DNA from: JAZDFC01 sp043808235
GTDB taxonomy: Bacteria > Bacteroidota > Ignavibacteria > Ignavibacteriales > Melioribacteraceae
Direction of reading: 5' to 3'
DNA length: 64,000 bases
NCBI GenBank assembly: GCA_043808235.1
Contig: JAZDFC010000105.1
Coordinates: 248,001-312,000 of the forward strand
Both the position numbers and the translations under genes were made by a program. Numbering within the stretch: the first letter of the stretch is position 1; every line of letters begins with the position of its first letter. Positions 1-7,368 of the stretch are shown piece by piece. Below the pieces are notes generated by a model. That model searched no databases, had not been told where the DNA came from, and was given only the letters and a program-made list of their open reading frames with translations.

Positions 1-26
1 AAAGGGGATTCGCATGAATCCCCTTT
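1..26 (-). terminator. Stem-loop terminator after the CotH gene
   Basis: A perfect 11-bp inverted repeat (AAAGGGGATTC / GAATCCCCTTT) with a GCAT loop lies 35 bases past the stop of the minus-strand CotH gene. On the minus strand it ends in CCCCTTT at the window edge, so any longer T-run cannot be seen. It could also serve a plus-strand gene ending outside the window. Confidence 0.6.
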
Positions 27-61
27 CTTCATTAATATAAAATTGTTGTCTCGCTGATTTA

Positions 62-1963
62 CTAACGCAGCAAAGTCATTTTCTTTGTTTCAACACGTTC
101 TCCACAACGAAGCCGGTAAAAATAAATTCCACTGGGGATTGACTCAGCTTCAAACTCAACCTCGTATTTACCTGCAGAATATTCACGATCAACCAGTGTG
201 GAGATTTCTCTTCCGAGTACATCGAAAATTTTAAGAGTTACCTTACTGGTTGCCGGCATTTCCCAGCCAATTACTGTTGTTGGATTGAATGGATTCGGAT
301 AGTTCTGATACAATTCGAAATCTTCAGGGACTAATTCGCTATTTATGGCGCCGTTGAGACCGGTGCTTAATTTGAAAAGTGGAGAAAAGACTTTCGGGAC
401 CGAGCTTTTATATGCTATTGCCCGTATATAAAAATCTGCGGTTCCATGCGGAAGCACAATTAAAGTGTCGTTTGAAATAGTAAGTTCTGCATCTTCGCTG
501 TTCGCAAAAAATTTGATTTCATCAACGTTTGATGTTATTGAATAAAAATATGAAAAGGGAAATTTGTTTTCCTCATTATACTTGATGGGGATAGTTTCGT
601 TATGAGTTGTCCATTCCACCGAAGCGAATGTTGACGGAAGAAATGAATTCATCCAATTCCATCTGTCCGAGATCCAGCTTTTAAAATATTCTATTTCTTC
701 TTCGTATGAATTACCGACAAAATAATTTGGCCAAACGTAAGTGCCGAGCACCGGCCATTTTTCAAAGTTTCTATCAGCAGCATCCGAAAGGTAATTTGCT
801 TTTTCATCTATGAAAGCATTAATGGTGGTTAGATTAAATAATGTATTTTTTACTTCATTCCATCTGCGTATAAAATTATTATAAAAAACGGGATCGGTAA
901 ATAAGTTTCGGAACCAAAACGGTGTCAAGTAATCGCTCCAATTTCTGTACATCACTTCCCAACCCGTTGTATTGTATGCTTCGTCGTAATCGCAATTTCC
1001 GAATGAATGATTAAAATCCCAAACCGGTCCTAATTTTAATTTTGGATCTCCACTGTCTCTATCTTTATGTAAGTATGTGCTGAGCCTGTAAGCGTCAACA
1101 TTTTTCGAAAATTCGTTTACCAGGTAATAATCGGCAAATGCATCGAAATCAATAATATCGTAATAACCATTGAACGGATCGTTATATGACTCGGAAGCCA
1201 TTACCTCTTCGAACTGATCGATGAATCCTTTTATATAATTTTTTTGCGATTGGGTAATATCATCTTCGTTTGGGTAATGATATTGGTAAAATATTTTGTT
1301 CGGATAATCGTCGTAGGGTGCGTAGGCTGAATACCATCCACCGTATTCCGAACCTTCGGGTTTGTCAATTTTTACAATATAACCACCCGTTACCACATCG
1401 CCTGAGTTATCATCTTCCGACATTTTTTTAATATCGACTCGTTTATTATCCTGCTTGATTTTTTCTAACAGTACATATACCCCAAAGTACTCGTTATTAA
1501 TTACCAATTCGCATAACCGGGTGCGCGAAGCATATCTATCAAAGTCCCGCGCGAGTTTATATGCGAGCACATCTCTGAGCAAAGTTTTATCGCTGTAAGG
1601 CGAACCTAAAATCCAGTCGGCTTCTTTCGGCATCCCCAGTAAAGATGCGGAACTATCTTTTTCGTCCGTGCCGATTGTTTCAAGCGCGTATTGTTTTTTA
1701 GGAAACATCTGTGTGCTGCTGCCGCGTATTTCAATACCGATTAATCCATCATAATCATTAAACGGATCGGTGACATTATTTATTGCACCATCGCCGTTAT
1801 CAATTATTCCCATGTGTGCTGTAATCTTTGGTTCATCCGAAATCACCGCGCCTTGAGTATCAATTATAATTATTGGTAAGTTGGAAGAAGTAAATTCGCT
1901 CTGCGCTTTAACCGTAGAAAAATTCAGAATCATCAGAAGTGAGAAGACAACATATTTTTTCAT
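62..1963 (-). CDS. Secreted CotH-family protein kinase-like protein with T9SS sorting domain
   Basis: 633 residues. An N-terminal signal peptide (MKKYVVFSLLMILNFSTVKA) is followed by a CotH domain (about residues 30-430) with the family signatures IRGSSTQMFPKKQY, LLEKIK and GPVWDFNHSFG. CotH proteins are secreted atypical kinases related to Fam20C; the WDF aspartate matches the metal-binding position of that family (established for spore-coat CotH, inferred here). The last ~85 residues are a type A T9SS C-terminal domain (YQNYPNPFNPTTVI, IFDVLGREI, GIYFYRL, KKMTLLR), so the product is probably exported by T9SS and attached to the cell surface or released. It is the first of three CotH proteins in the window. 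The substrate is unknown. No strong ribosome binding site precedes the ATG. Confidence 0.85.
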   Translation of the reverse strand: MKKYVVFSLLMILNFSTVKAQSEFTSSNLPIIIIDTQGAVISDEPKITAHMGIIDNGDGAINNVTDPFNDYDGLIGIEIRGSSTQMFPKKQYALETIGTDEKDSSASLLGMPKEADWILGSPYSDKTLLRDVLAYKLARDFDRYASRTRLCELVINNEYFGVYVLLEKIKQDNKRVDIKKMSEDDNSGDVVTGGYIVKIDKPEGSEYGGWYSAYAPYDDYPNKIFYQYHYPNEDDITQSQKNYIKGFIDQFEEVMASESYNDPFNGYYDIIDFDAFADYYLVNEFSKNVDAYRLSTYLHKDRDSGDPKLKLGPVWDFNHSFGNCDYDEAYNTTGWEVMYRNWSDYLTPFWFRNLFTDPVFYNNFIRRWNEVKNTLFNLTTINAFIDEKANYLSDAADRNFEKWPVLGTYVWPNYFVGNSYEEEIEYFKSWISDRWNWMNSFLPSTFASVEWTTHNETIPIKYNEENKFPFSYFYSITSNVDEIKFFANSEDAELTISNDTLIVLPHGTADFYIRAIAYKSSVPKVFSPLFKLSTGLNGAINSELVPEDFELYQNYPNPFNPTTVIGWEMPATSKVTLKIFDVLGREISTLVDREYSAGKYEVEFEAESIPSGIYFYRLRCGERVETKKMTLLR

Positions 1964-1993
1964 CTTTATTCGCTCGTAATATAATTGGAAATT

Positions 1994-2532
1994 TCAACGC
2001 CAAAAGTTATATAAAGATTTGAAAGATTCCCTTTCTTTGAGAATGATAAATTTTTCTCCATAATCGTAATAGCCGATTACCTTTGGCATTTGTCTGCTAT
2101 TATAACGCGACCACATCCCCAAGGTGTAGGCATCGGTATCGCAGATTACTACGAAATCGTTTTGATTTAATGCTGGCAAGGCAACGTTCCGGGCAAAAAT
2201 GTTCCCGCCAAACATAAAGGTCTGGCATGAATTACAGCTGTAATGATTTGATTTGGGGTTTTGATATAATCGACTCAACTCACCGTCAGATCTAAATTGG
2301 CGTTTATCCATCTCCCGAACTCGGCTATCAATTTATATTTTTCTGTGAATCGCTCATGGCAATTTTTCTTGAGCAGCGAAATGTATTCCTTCATAGTAGC
2401 CAATATATCGGAAAGCAATATTGAACCGGCATGTCGCCGCCGATATCGAAGAATTTTATCTCTCGAAAGAACCTTTTGAATTATGCCGCTGTAAGTGTGC
2501 TTCTTTTTATTCCTAATCGCATTCATACTCAA
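1994..2532 (-). pseudogene. Decayed diaminopimelate/carboxynorspermidine decarboxylase-like gene
   Basis: Pieces of the C-terminal half of a fold-III PLP decarboxylase (LysA/NspC type) are spread over different minus-strand frames. Reading 5' to 3' on that strand, one frame gives FFDIGGDMPVQY (2453-2418), the glycine-rich phosphate-binding motif. A second gives IAEFGRWINANLDLTVS followed by a TGA where an arginine codon CGA is expected before VDYIK. A third gives GGNIFARNVALPALNQ and CDTDAYTLGMWSRYNSRQMP through to the end. At least two frameshifts and one stop therefore separate recognisable segments, and the N-terminal half with the PLP lysine is absent. The gene is truncated and non-functional. 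A working copy may exist elsewhere in the genome. Confidence 0.75.
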
Positions 2533-2538
2533 ATAATC

Positions 2539-2571
2539 AAACCTTCGGGGTTGGAGAAACCTCGAAGGTTT
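2539..2571 (-). terminator. Hairpin downstream of aldolase gene
   Basis: AAACCTTCG pairs with CGAAGGTTT and the stem continues through GGTT/AACC to a five-base loop, starting 16 bases after the aldolase stop on the minus strand. It probably ends aldolase transcription. Its outer sequence resembles the palindrome at 45674-45724, so it may belong to a small repeat family. Confidence 0.5.
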
Positions 2572-2586
2572 TAATAGTAATATTAA

Positions 2587-3591
2587 TTACGCTCTGTTCG
2601 CGCTGCCAAGAACATTTACAACTTTATGTTTGTAAAGTTCTTTTAAGGAATCTCTCGCTGGTCCAAGATATTTACGCGGATCGAATTCGGCGGGTTTATC
2701 CATGAATACTTTTCGAATAGCCGCCGTCATTGCCAATCGTCCGTCTGAATCGATGTTTACTTTACATACTGCAGAAGCAGCAGCTCTTCTTAACTGATCT
2801 TCGGGAATGCCAACCGCATCATTCAACTTGCCACCGTTGCTGTTGATAAGTTTAACAAGTTCAGCTGGAACGGATGACGCACCGTGGAGAACAATCGGGA
2901 ATCCAGGGATGCGTTTTTCAATCTCTTCGAGAATATCGAAACGAAGCGGAGGAGGAACCAAAATACCGTCTGCATTGCGTGTGCATTGCGCGGGAGTGAA
3001 TTTGTTCGCGCCGTGCGAGGTTCCGATTGAAATTGCTAACGAATCAACACCGGTCTTCTTTACAAAATCTTCAACTTCTTCCGGTTTAGTGTAGTGTGTT
3101 ACCTCGCTTGATACTTCATCTTCAATTCCTGCTAAAACACCAAGCTCGCCCTCAACTGTAACATCATGTTTGTGAGCATATTCGACAACTTGAGCCGTCA
3201 ATTCAACGTTCTTATCATAAGAATGATGCGAACCGTCGATCATAACCGAAGAGAAACCGGATTCGATACATGAAACACATAATTCAAAAGAATCGCCATG
3301 ATCAAGGTGAAGTACGATTGGAATGTTGTATCCTAATTCACCTGCGTAATCTACTGCGCCTTTAGCAAGGTGTTTTAATAAAGTCTGATTTGCATACTTG
3401 CGAGCACCGCTTGAAACCTGGAGAATAACCGGCGATTTGGTTTCAACGCAAGCGCCGATAATTGCTTGCAACTGTTCGAGATTGTTAAAATTAAAAGCCG
3501 GAATGGCATAGCCGCCTTTCACAGCTTGTGCAAAAAGTTCTTTCGAGTTTACCAACCCGAGTTCTTTGTAACTGACCATTTTATTTACCAT
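2587..3591 (-). CDS. fba: Class II fructose-bisphosphate aldolase
   Basis: 334 residues, typical of the family. The enzyme cleaves fructose 1,6-bisphosphate to glyceraldehyde 3-phosphate and dihydroxyacetone phosphate, or the reverse, in cytosolic glycolysis and gluconeogenesis. Class II features are visible: IPAFNFNNLEQ near the N-terminus, the zinc-binding segment LHLDHGDSFE, the DGSHH loop, EGELGVLAG(I)ED, AISIGTSHG and the VLHGASSVP phosphate-binding loop near residue 235. The first ATG gives MVNKMVSYKELG; the second methionine four codons later is equally plausible because no clear ribosome binding site separates them. It is monocistronic on the minus strand, with a hairpin downstream and a divergent sigma-factor gene upstream. 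Confidence 0.95.
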   Translation of the reverse strand: MVNKMVSYKELGLVNSKELFAQAVKGGYAIPAFNFNNLEQLQAIIGACVETKSPVILQVSSGARKYANQTLLKHLAKGAVDYAGELGYNIPIVLHLDHGDSFELCVSCIESGFSSVMIDGSHHSYDKNVELTAQVVEYAHKHDVTVEGELGVLAGIEDEVSSEVTHYTKPEEVEDFVKKTGVDSLAISIGTSHGANKFTPAQCTRNADGILVPPPLRFDILEEIEKRIPGFPIVLHGASSVPAELVKLINSNGGKLNDAVGIPEDQLRRAAASAVCKVNIDSDGRLAMTAAIRKVFMDKPAEFDPRKYLGPARDSLKELYKHKVVNVLGSANRA

Positions 3592-3876
3592 TTGTTTTAT
3601 GAATAATAATTTTCGTCGTATATAAACAAGAAAAAGATTATGAATAAGATTAAGATCATGAACAATATGTTCTTAATCAAGCAGATTAAAATATTGGATG
3701 CAAATATAGGAAATTTTTAGGGGCTATGAGATGTTGGGATGGGGAATTATAGTGAAAATATAAATGACTCTGTTCATCTTTCTCCTCGATCAAGTTTTTA
3801 GTCTGTAGTTTTTAATGCATATCTCAATAAAAATTTATTAGTAGAACATGCAGGTTATTTATAATTTTGTCGTCAA

Positions 3877-4476
3877 ATGGATATGATGAATCAAAATATT
3901 ACTGCAGATAACGAACTTATTGATGGTTTGAGGAATAACAACGAGTCCGCGTTCCGGTCGATTTTTGATTCTTATCATAGAGTTGTTCTTAATACGTGTT
4001 TCAGATTTGTTAATAACAAAGAAACCGCCGAAGATCTTGTCCAGGAAGTATTTATAGAAGTTCATAGATCGGTAAAACATTTTCGTGGTGAAGCTAAGTT
4101 ATCAACGTGGATTTACCGGATAGCGGTTTCAAAATCGCTCGATTTTTTAAAAGCTCAAAAACGGGGTAAACGGTTCGCATTTCTGAAAAGTTTATCTCAC
4201 GAGGATGACATGGATGATCAAGTTCCTTCGAAAAAAGACGATAGCCCGGATATTGATGTTGAAAATGAAGATAGAGTTCGAATTCTAAATTGGGCTTTGA
4301 ATTCAATTTCGGAAAACCAGAGAATAGCGTTTACACTTAGCCATTACGACGAAATGAGTTACAAGGAAATCGCCTCGGTTTTAGGTACAACAGTTTCAGC
4401 GGTGGAATCACTTGTGCATCGCGCTAAAAAAAATCTTGAGAAAAAACTTTTTAAGTATTACAAAAACCATTTATAA
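3877..4476 (+). CDS. ECF-type RNA polymerase sigma factor
   Basis: 199 residues. Region 2 (about residues 25-95) shows FRSIFDSYHRVVLNTCFRFV and TAEDLVQEVFIEVHRS then LSTWIYRIAVSKSLDFL. Region 4 (about 135-190) shows LNSISENQRIAFTLSHYDEMSYKEIA split by the usual helix-turn-helix, with SAVESLVHRAKKNL. This is a group 4 sigma-70 factor that directs transcription of a stress regulon, probably including its own operon. Two genes follow at once: a small membrane protein (4500) and a Spy/CnrX-like periplasmic protein (4848). That order suggests a sigma/anti-sigma/sensor module like CnrH-CnrY-CnrX of Cupriavidus. Alternative starts at the Met codons 3 and 4 cannot be excluded. Confidence 0.9.
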   Translation: MDMMNQNITADNELIDGLRNNNESAFRSIFDSYHRVVLNTCFRFVNNKETAEDLVQEVFIEVHRSVKHFRGEAKLSTWIYRIAVSKSLDFLKAQKRGKRFAFLKSLSHEDDMDDQVPSKKDDSPDIDVENEDRVRILNWALNSISENQRIAFTLSHYDEMSYKEIASVLGTTVSAVESLVHRAKKNLEKKLFKYYKNHL

Positions 4477-4499
4477 ATTTTTATAGGATTCATTACGAA

Positions 4500-4844
4500 A
4501 TGGATAAGGAAACAAAAATTATAGAAGAGGTTCAAAAAACCCTTCAAGCCTTCGAAAACATAAAAAACATCGAAGCTAATCCGTTTCTCTTTACTCGAGT
4601 TAAAGCCAATCTCGAATCTCGGCCGGCTTATAGAAGAAAGCTGTCAGACTTATTGGCACGCACAAAAATAAGCTATGCGTTTTTTGTTTTATTGTTGGCT
4701 TTGAATATTATCTCTGTAATCTTTTTTGTTCAGGGAAATCAAACGACTGAAATTGCCAGGGAAAAATTTATAACTTCATTTGCAGAAGAATATTCCCTGG
4801 TTGTTGATAACGATTATTTAAATAACACGATTATAAAGGAATAG
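4500..4844 (+). CDS. Small single-pass membrane protein, candidate anti-sigma factor
   Basis: 114 residues, 23 bases after the sigma factor and 3 bases before the Spy-like gene. About 55 cytoplasmic residues (acidic, with a helical start) precede one hydrophobic segment (YAFFVLLLALNIISVIFFV, about residues 60-79), followed by a ~35-residue periplasmic tail. Size, topology and position fit an anti-sigma factor of the small CnrY type. No zinc-binding ZAS motif (HxxxCxxC) is present and no named family is recognised. The function is inferred from context. Confidence 0.6.
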   Translation: MDKETKIIEEVQKTLQAFENIKNIEANPFLFTRVKANLESRPAYRRKLSDLLARTKISYAFFVLLLALNIISVIFFVQGNQTTEIAREKFITSFAEEYSLVVDNDYLNNTIIKE

Positions 4845-4847
4845 CCT

Positions 4848-5405
4848 ATGGACATTATTACAAAGCAAAAAACTTATTTCTGGGTGATTGCCGTACTTAT
4901 AGTTGTTAACCTTGTCACTCTGTATTTCATGTGGAGCTACAGATCCCATCCACCGAAACCTAAACTTTTTGAAAAAGGCGAGATGAAGGGATTCCTTTTC
5001 AAAGAACTCGGTCTCGACTCAATGCAACAGAAATTATTTGATCAATACCGCGACGAACATTTTAGAATGACCGATTCGCTTTTCCGTCAAATAGGCGAAG
5101 TAAAAAAGGCAATACTTGACGAAGCATTGTTAGATAATCCCGATAAGGAAAAAATCGATAGACTTACCAAAAGAGTTGGAGAATTAAATACTTTGGTTGA
5201 AACATCTCTTTTCGATCATTTTACAAAATTAAAGTCGGTTTTAAAAGGGGATCAACTAAAGAAATTTAAGAAAATGATAAGCGAGACATTTAAAATGGGT
5301 TTACCCGGCGGCGGGAATTTTCAACCCCCATCTTCGCAAATGATGCAAAACGCTCCGCCTGGAAGAAATGGAATGCCGCCAATGCAGCCGCCACCGGGCA
5401 GGTAA
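4848..5405 (+). CDS. Spy/CpxP/CnrX-like periplasmic metal or stress sensor
   Basis: 185 residues, with AAAGGA before the ATG. An N-terminal membrane anchor (about residues 10-30) is followed by a helical periplasmic domain. That domain has the family pattern of a Leu-Gly-Leu-Asp start (FKELGLDSMQQKLFDQYRD), a long helical hairpin with KKAILDEAL, and a closing LKGDQLKKFKKMI that matches the LTxxQ-like end. The last 35 residues are rich in Pro, Gly, Met and Gln, which could bind soft metals such as copper (inference). In CnrX-type systems such a membrane-anchored Spy-fold protein senses metal and controls the adjacent anti-sigma factor. A chaperone role like Spy is the alternative. Confidence 0.75.
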   Translation: MDIITKQKTYFWVIAVLIVVNLVTLYFMWSYRSHPPKPKLFEKGEMKGFLFKELGLDSMQQKLFDQYRDEHFRMTDSLFRQIGEVKKAILDEALLDNPDKEKIDRLTKRVGELNTLVETSLFDHFTKLKSVLKGDQLKKFKKMISETFKMGLPGGGNFQPPSSQMMQNAPPGRNGMPPMQPPPGR

Positions 5406-5447
5406 AAATTTTTAAGGGTGCGGCTTTAAAGCACAATATTATTTTTA

Positions 5448-5485
5448 CCGGGTAGAGCTAAATAATTGAATCGAACTCTATCCGG
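5448..5485. other. Stem-loop between Spy-like gene and AraC gene
   Basis: CCGGGTAGAG at 5448-5457 pairs with CTCTATCCGG at 5476-5485, with one G-T pair and an 18-base loop. No T-run follows, so it is not a classic terminator. It may be an RNA structure or a weak transcript end between the sigma-factor operon and the regulator gene. Confidence 0.35.
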
Positions 5486-5554
5486 GGGCTCCGAAAATAA
5501 TAATTGTCGTTTTTGGGTCGCCCCGTATATTTTGCAATTACTAATCTCAACTAT

Positions 5555-6487
5555 ATGAAAGTAGATTCTTTAAATAAAATACCTATTGTAGAAATAACCG
5601 ATTGGCAAGGTGATTCATGCGGTTTGTTAATTACACGATTCGATCAATCGAATATTGGTAAAATCACGCAATACTCTGAAATGCCTCATAGAATAAATTA
5701 CTTTCAGCTTATTATACTGGAGGAAGGAAACGGCTTTTGCCGGATAGACGGCGACAATTATTTTTTTACATCCCCGGGTTTGCTGCTTGTTGCACGGGGA
5801 CAGGTTGTAAATTTTAATTTTACTTCCGTCGCGAAAGGGTATTCTCTGATTTTTTCTGAAGAGTATGTTTATAAACAACACGAGGATCTGGAATGGATCA
5901 ACAAACTACTAATTTTTAATCCCACTGCTGAATCTTCGCCGATAGAATTAAACGATTCCGAGTACAACGATATCTTAATCGGGATAACAAAAATTAATGA
6001 AGAACTTCACAAAGAAAAGTGCGGCGAACGGGATGATATTATCCAATACCTCTTAAAAGCAGTTCTTTTATATTTTGAAAGAATAAAAAAAGGACAGATA
6101 ACTAAGGATGACGCAATTCCAACCCGATCCAATTACCTTGTGCAATTTAAACAGAAACTCGAAGAAAACTATTCAACATGCCGCAGTGTATTGTTCTATG
6201 CAAATCTACTATCAATAACACCAAGAAAATTGAATCAGGTAAGCTTTCATGCTACGGGTAAATCCGCAAAGCAAATGATTGAAGAAAGAGTCGTGTTAGA
6301 GATAAAGAGATTACTGACATATACAGATTACACAGTAAAAGAAATTGGCTACTTGCTTGGATTTAACGACCCGACGAATTTCAACAAGTTCTTCAAAAAA
6401 TGTTTTCAAGTCACTCCTTCGGATTACCGACAGATTTACTGCACACCTTATTTCAACCATAGAACGGTAAATTCTAACCATCTATGA
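5555..6487 (+). CDS. AraC-family transcriptional regulator
   Basis: 310 residues from the ATG at 5555 (MKVDSLNKIP). A TTG 51 bases upstream would add 17 residues but has no supporting signal. The N-terminal ~150 residues look like a cupin-type sensing domain (MPHRINYFQLIILEEGNGFCRIDG, FTSPGLLLVARGQVV). The C-terminal ~100 residues are the double helix-turn-helix: YANLLSITPRKLNQVSFHAT with KSAKQMIEERVVLEIKRLL, then VKEIGYLLGFNDPTNFNKFF with CFQVTPSDYR. It binds DNA as an activator or repressor; the ligand and targets are unknown. It follows the Spy-like gene and precedes a small unknown gene, so it may belong to the same stress locus. Confidence 0.9.
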   Translation: MKVDSLNKIPIVEITDWQGDSCGLLITRFDQSNIGKITQYSEMPHRINYFQLIILEEGNGFCRIDGDNYFFTSPGLLLVARGQVVNFNFTSVAKGYSLIFSEEYVYKQHEDLEWINKLLIFNPTAESSPIELNDSEYNDILIGITKINEELHKEKCGERDDIIQYLLKAVLLYFERIKKGQITKDDAIPTRSNYLVQFKQKLEENYSTCRSVLFYANLLSITPRKLNQVSFHATGKSAKQMIEERVVLEIKRLLTYTDYTVKEIGYLLGFNDPTNFNKFFKKCFQVTPSDYRQIYCTPYFNHRTVNSNHL

Positions 6488-6566
6488 GTTTTATACTCTC
6501 CCGATAATATGACAGGCAGAAAATAATTTTATCTGCAAACTTGTTTAATAAAACTGGAGAAGCATT

Positions 6567-6986
6567 ATGGTACAGAGTATAGGAAGTTCGAATCAGGGAA
6601 TGGCTGCGCAATTTAACCCGGATTACAAACTCACGGACGAGCAGAAAAAATCATTGGAGGATATCCTCGCAAAATATGATTCAGAAAACATGACCGGCGA
6701 AAGCACAAAAGCGTTGTTCGACGAATTAAAATCATCGGGTATTCCGCCGAGCAAGGATGTAAAAGAAGCTCTCGATGCGGCGGGATTTAAACCGCCTGAA
6801 AAGCCACAGGGTCCGCCGCCGCAAATGGGCACAGAAGAACTGAGCCAGAACGCAAAGACACTTCTCGATTATCTTCAGAAAGTCGAAAGCGGTGAAGCGA
6901 CTCAAGAAGAACTCAATTCATTTATTGCACAACTTCAAAATTCGGGATCAATTCTTCAAGGATCAATCATCGATACATCGGCTTAG
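6567..6986 (+). CDS. Small unknown protein, acidic and helical
   Basis: 139 residues with a good ribosome binding site (GGAG, 8 bases before ATG). No signal peptide, membrane segment or known family is recognised. The sequence contains an LTDEQKKSLEDILAKYD helix that resembles the LTxxQ-type helices of Spy-like proteins, a DAAGFKPPEKPQGPPPQMG proline-rich linker, and a second helical part ending in LQGSIIDTSA. The resemblance to metal-responsive helical proteins and the position after the Spy and AraC genes hint at the same stress response, but nothing proves it. Confidence 0.65.
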   Translation: MVQSIGSSNQGMAAQFNPDYKLTDEQKKSLEDILAKYDSENMTGESTKALFDELKSSGIPPSKDVKEALDAAGFKPPEKPQGPPPQMGTEELSQNAKTLLDYLQKVESGEATQEELNSFIAQLQNSGSILQGSIIDTSA

Positions 6987-7004
6987 TTTATATCTTCTTT
7001 CTAT

Positions 7005-7032
7005 GCGGAGTCGAATTTGTTTCCGACTCCGC
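7005..7032 (+). terminator. Stem-loop after the small unknown gene
   Basis: A perfect 9-bp stem, GCGGAGTCG (7005-7013) with CGACTCCGC (7024-7032), begins 19 bases after the stop at 6986. The downstream sequence TATTATAT is T-rich but has no long T-run. It is a probable terminator for the preceding gene. Confidence 0.55.
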
Positions 7033-7368
7033 TATTATATGTTAACCATTCTGTCTTTAAACAAATTCCTTTCCATATTCTTACCTGCTCGGCATTTTTT
7101 AGCCGGGCTCCTAATCATAATCTTCTTCTTTCCTAAGGTGCAATTGTTTTGACCATACCGCAGGTTTAAAAAAAAGACGGCGTCAAAACAGTTAACAATT
7201 AATTAATGTTGTGTGTTTTTTAAAGATTGTTTTTCTTTGTTATAGCTTGCTTGGGTGAATGTTGTATCTTAATATTACTTAGTTGAATTGAAGGCTTTGT
7301 ACCTTACGATCCGGTAAAAGTTTGTTATCGAAGTTAATTAAATAGCCGTAAAAGCTGAAAAGGAAAAA
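7033..7368. other. Non-coding gap before the CotH/VTC cluster
   Basis: AT-rich sequence with no credible gene; short frames here lack ribosome binding sites and family resemblance. The last bases hold AAAAGGAAAAA just before the ATG at 7369, the ribosome binding site of the CotH gene. The cluster promoter is probably here, but I cannot place it with confidence. Confidence 0.5.

Noticed and set aside
3592..3876. Short direct repeats around AAGATTATGAATAAGATTAA as CRISPR-like
   Set aside because: Only two or three imperfect units with no regular spacers; simple AT-rich repetition.
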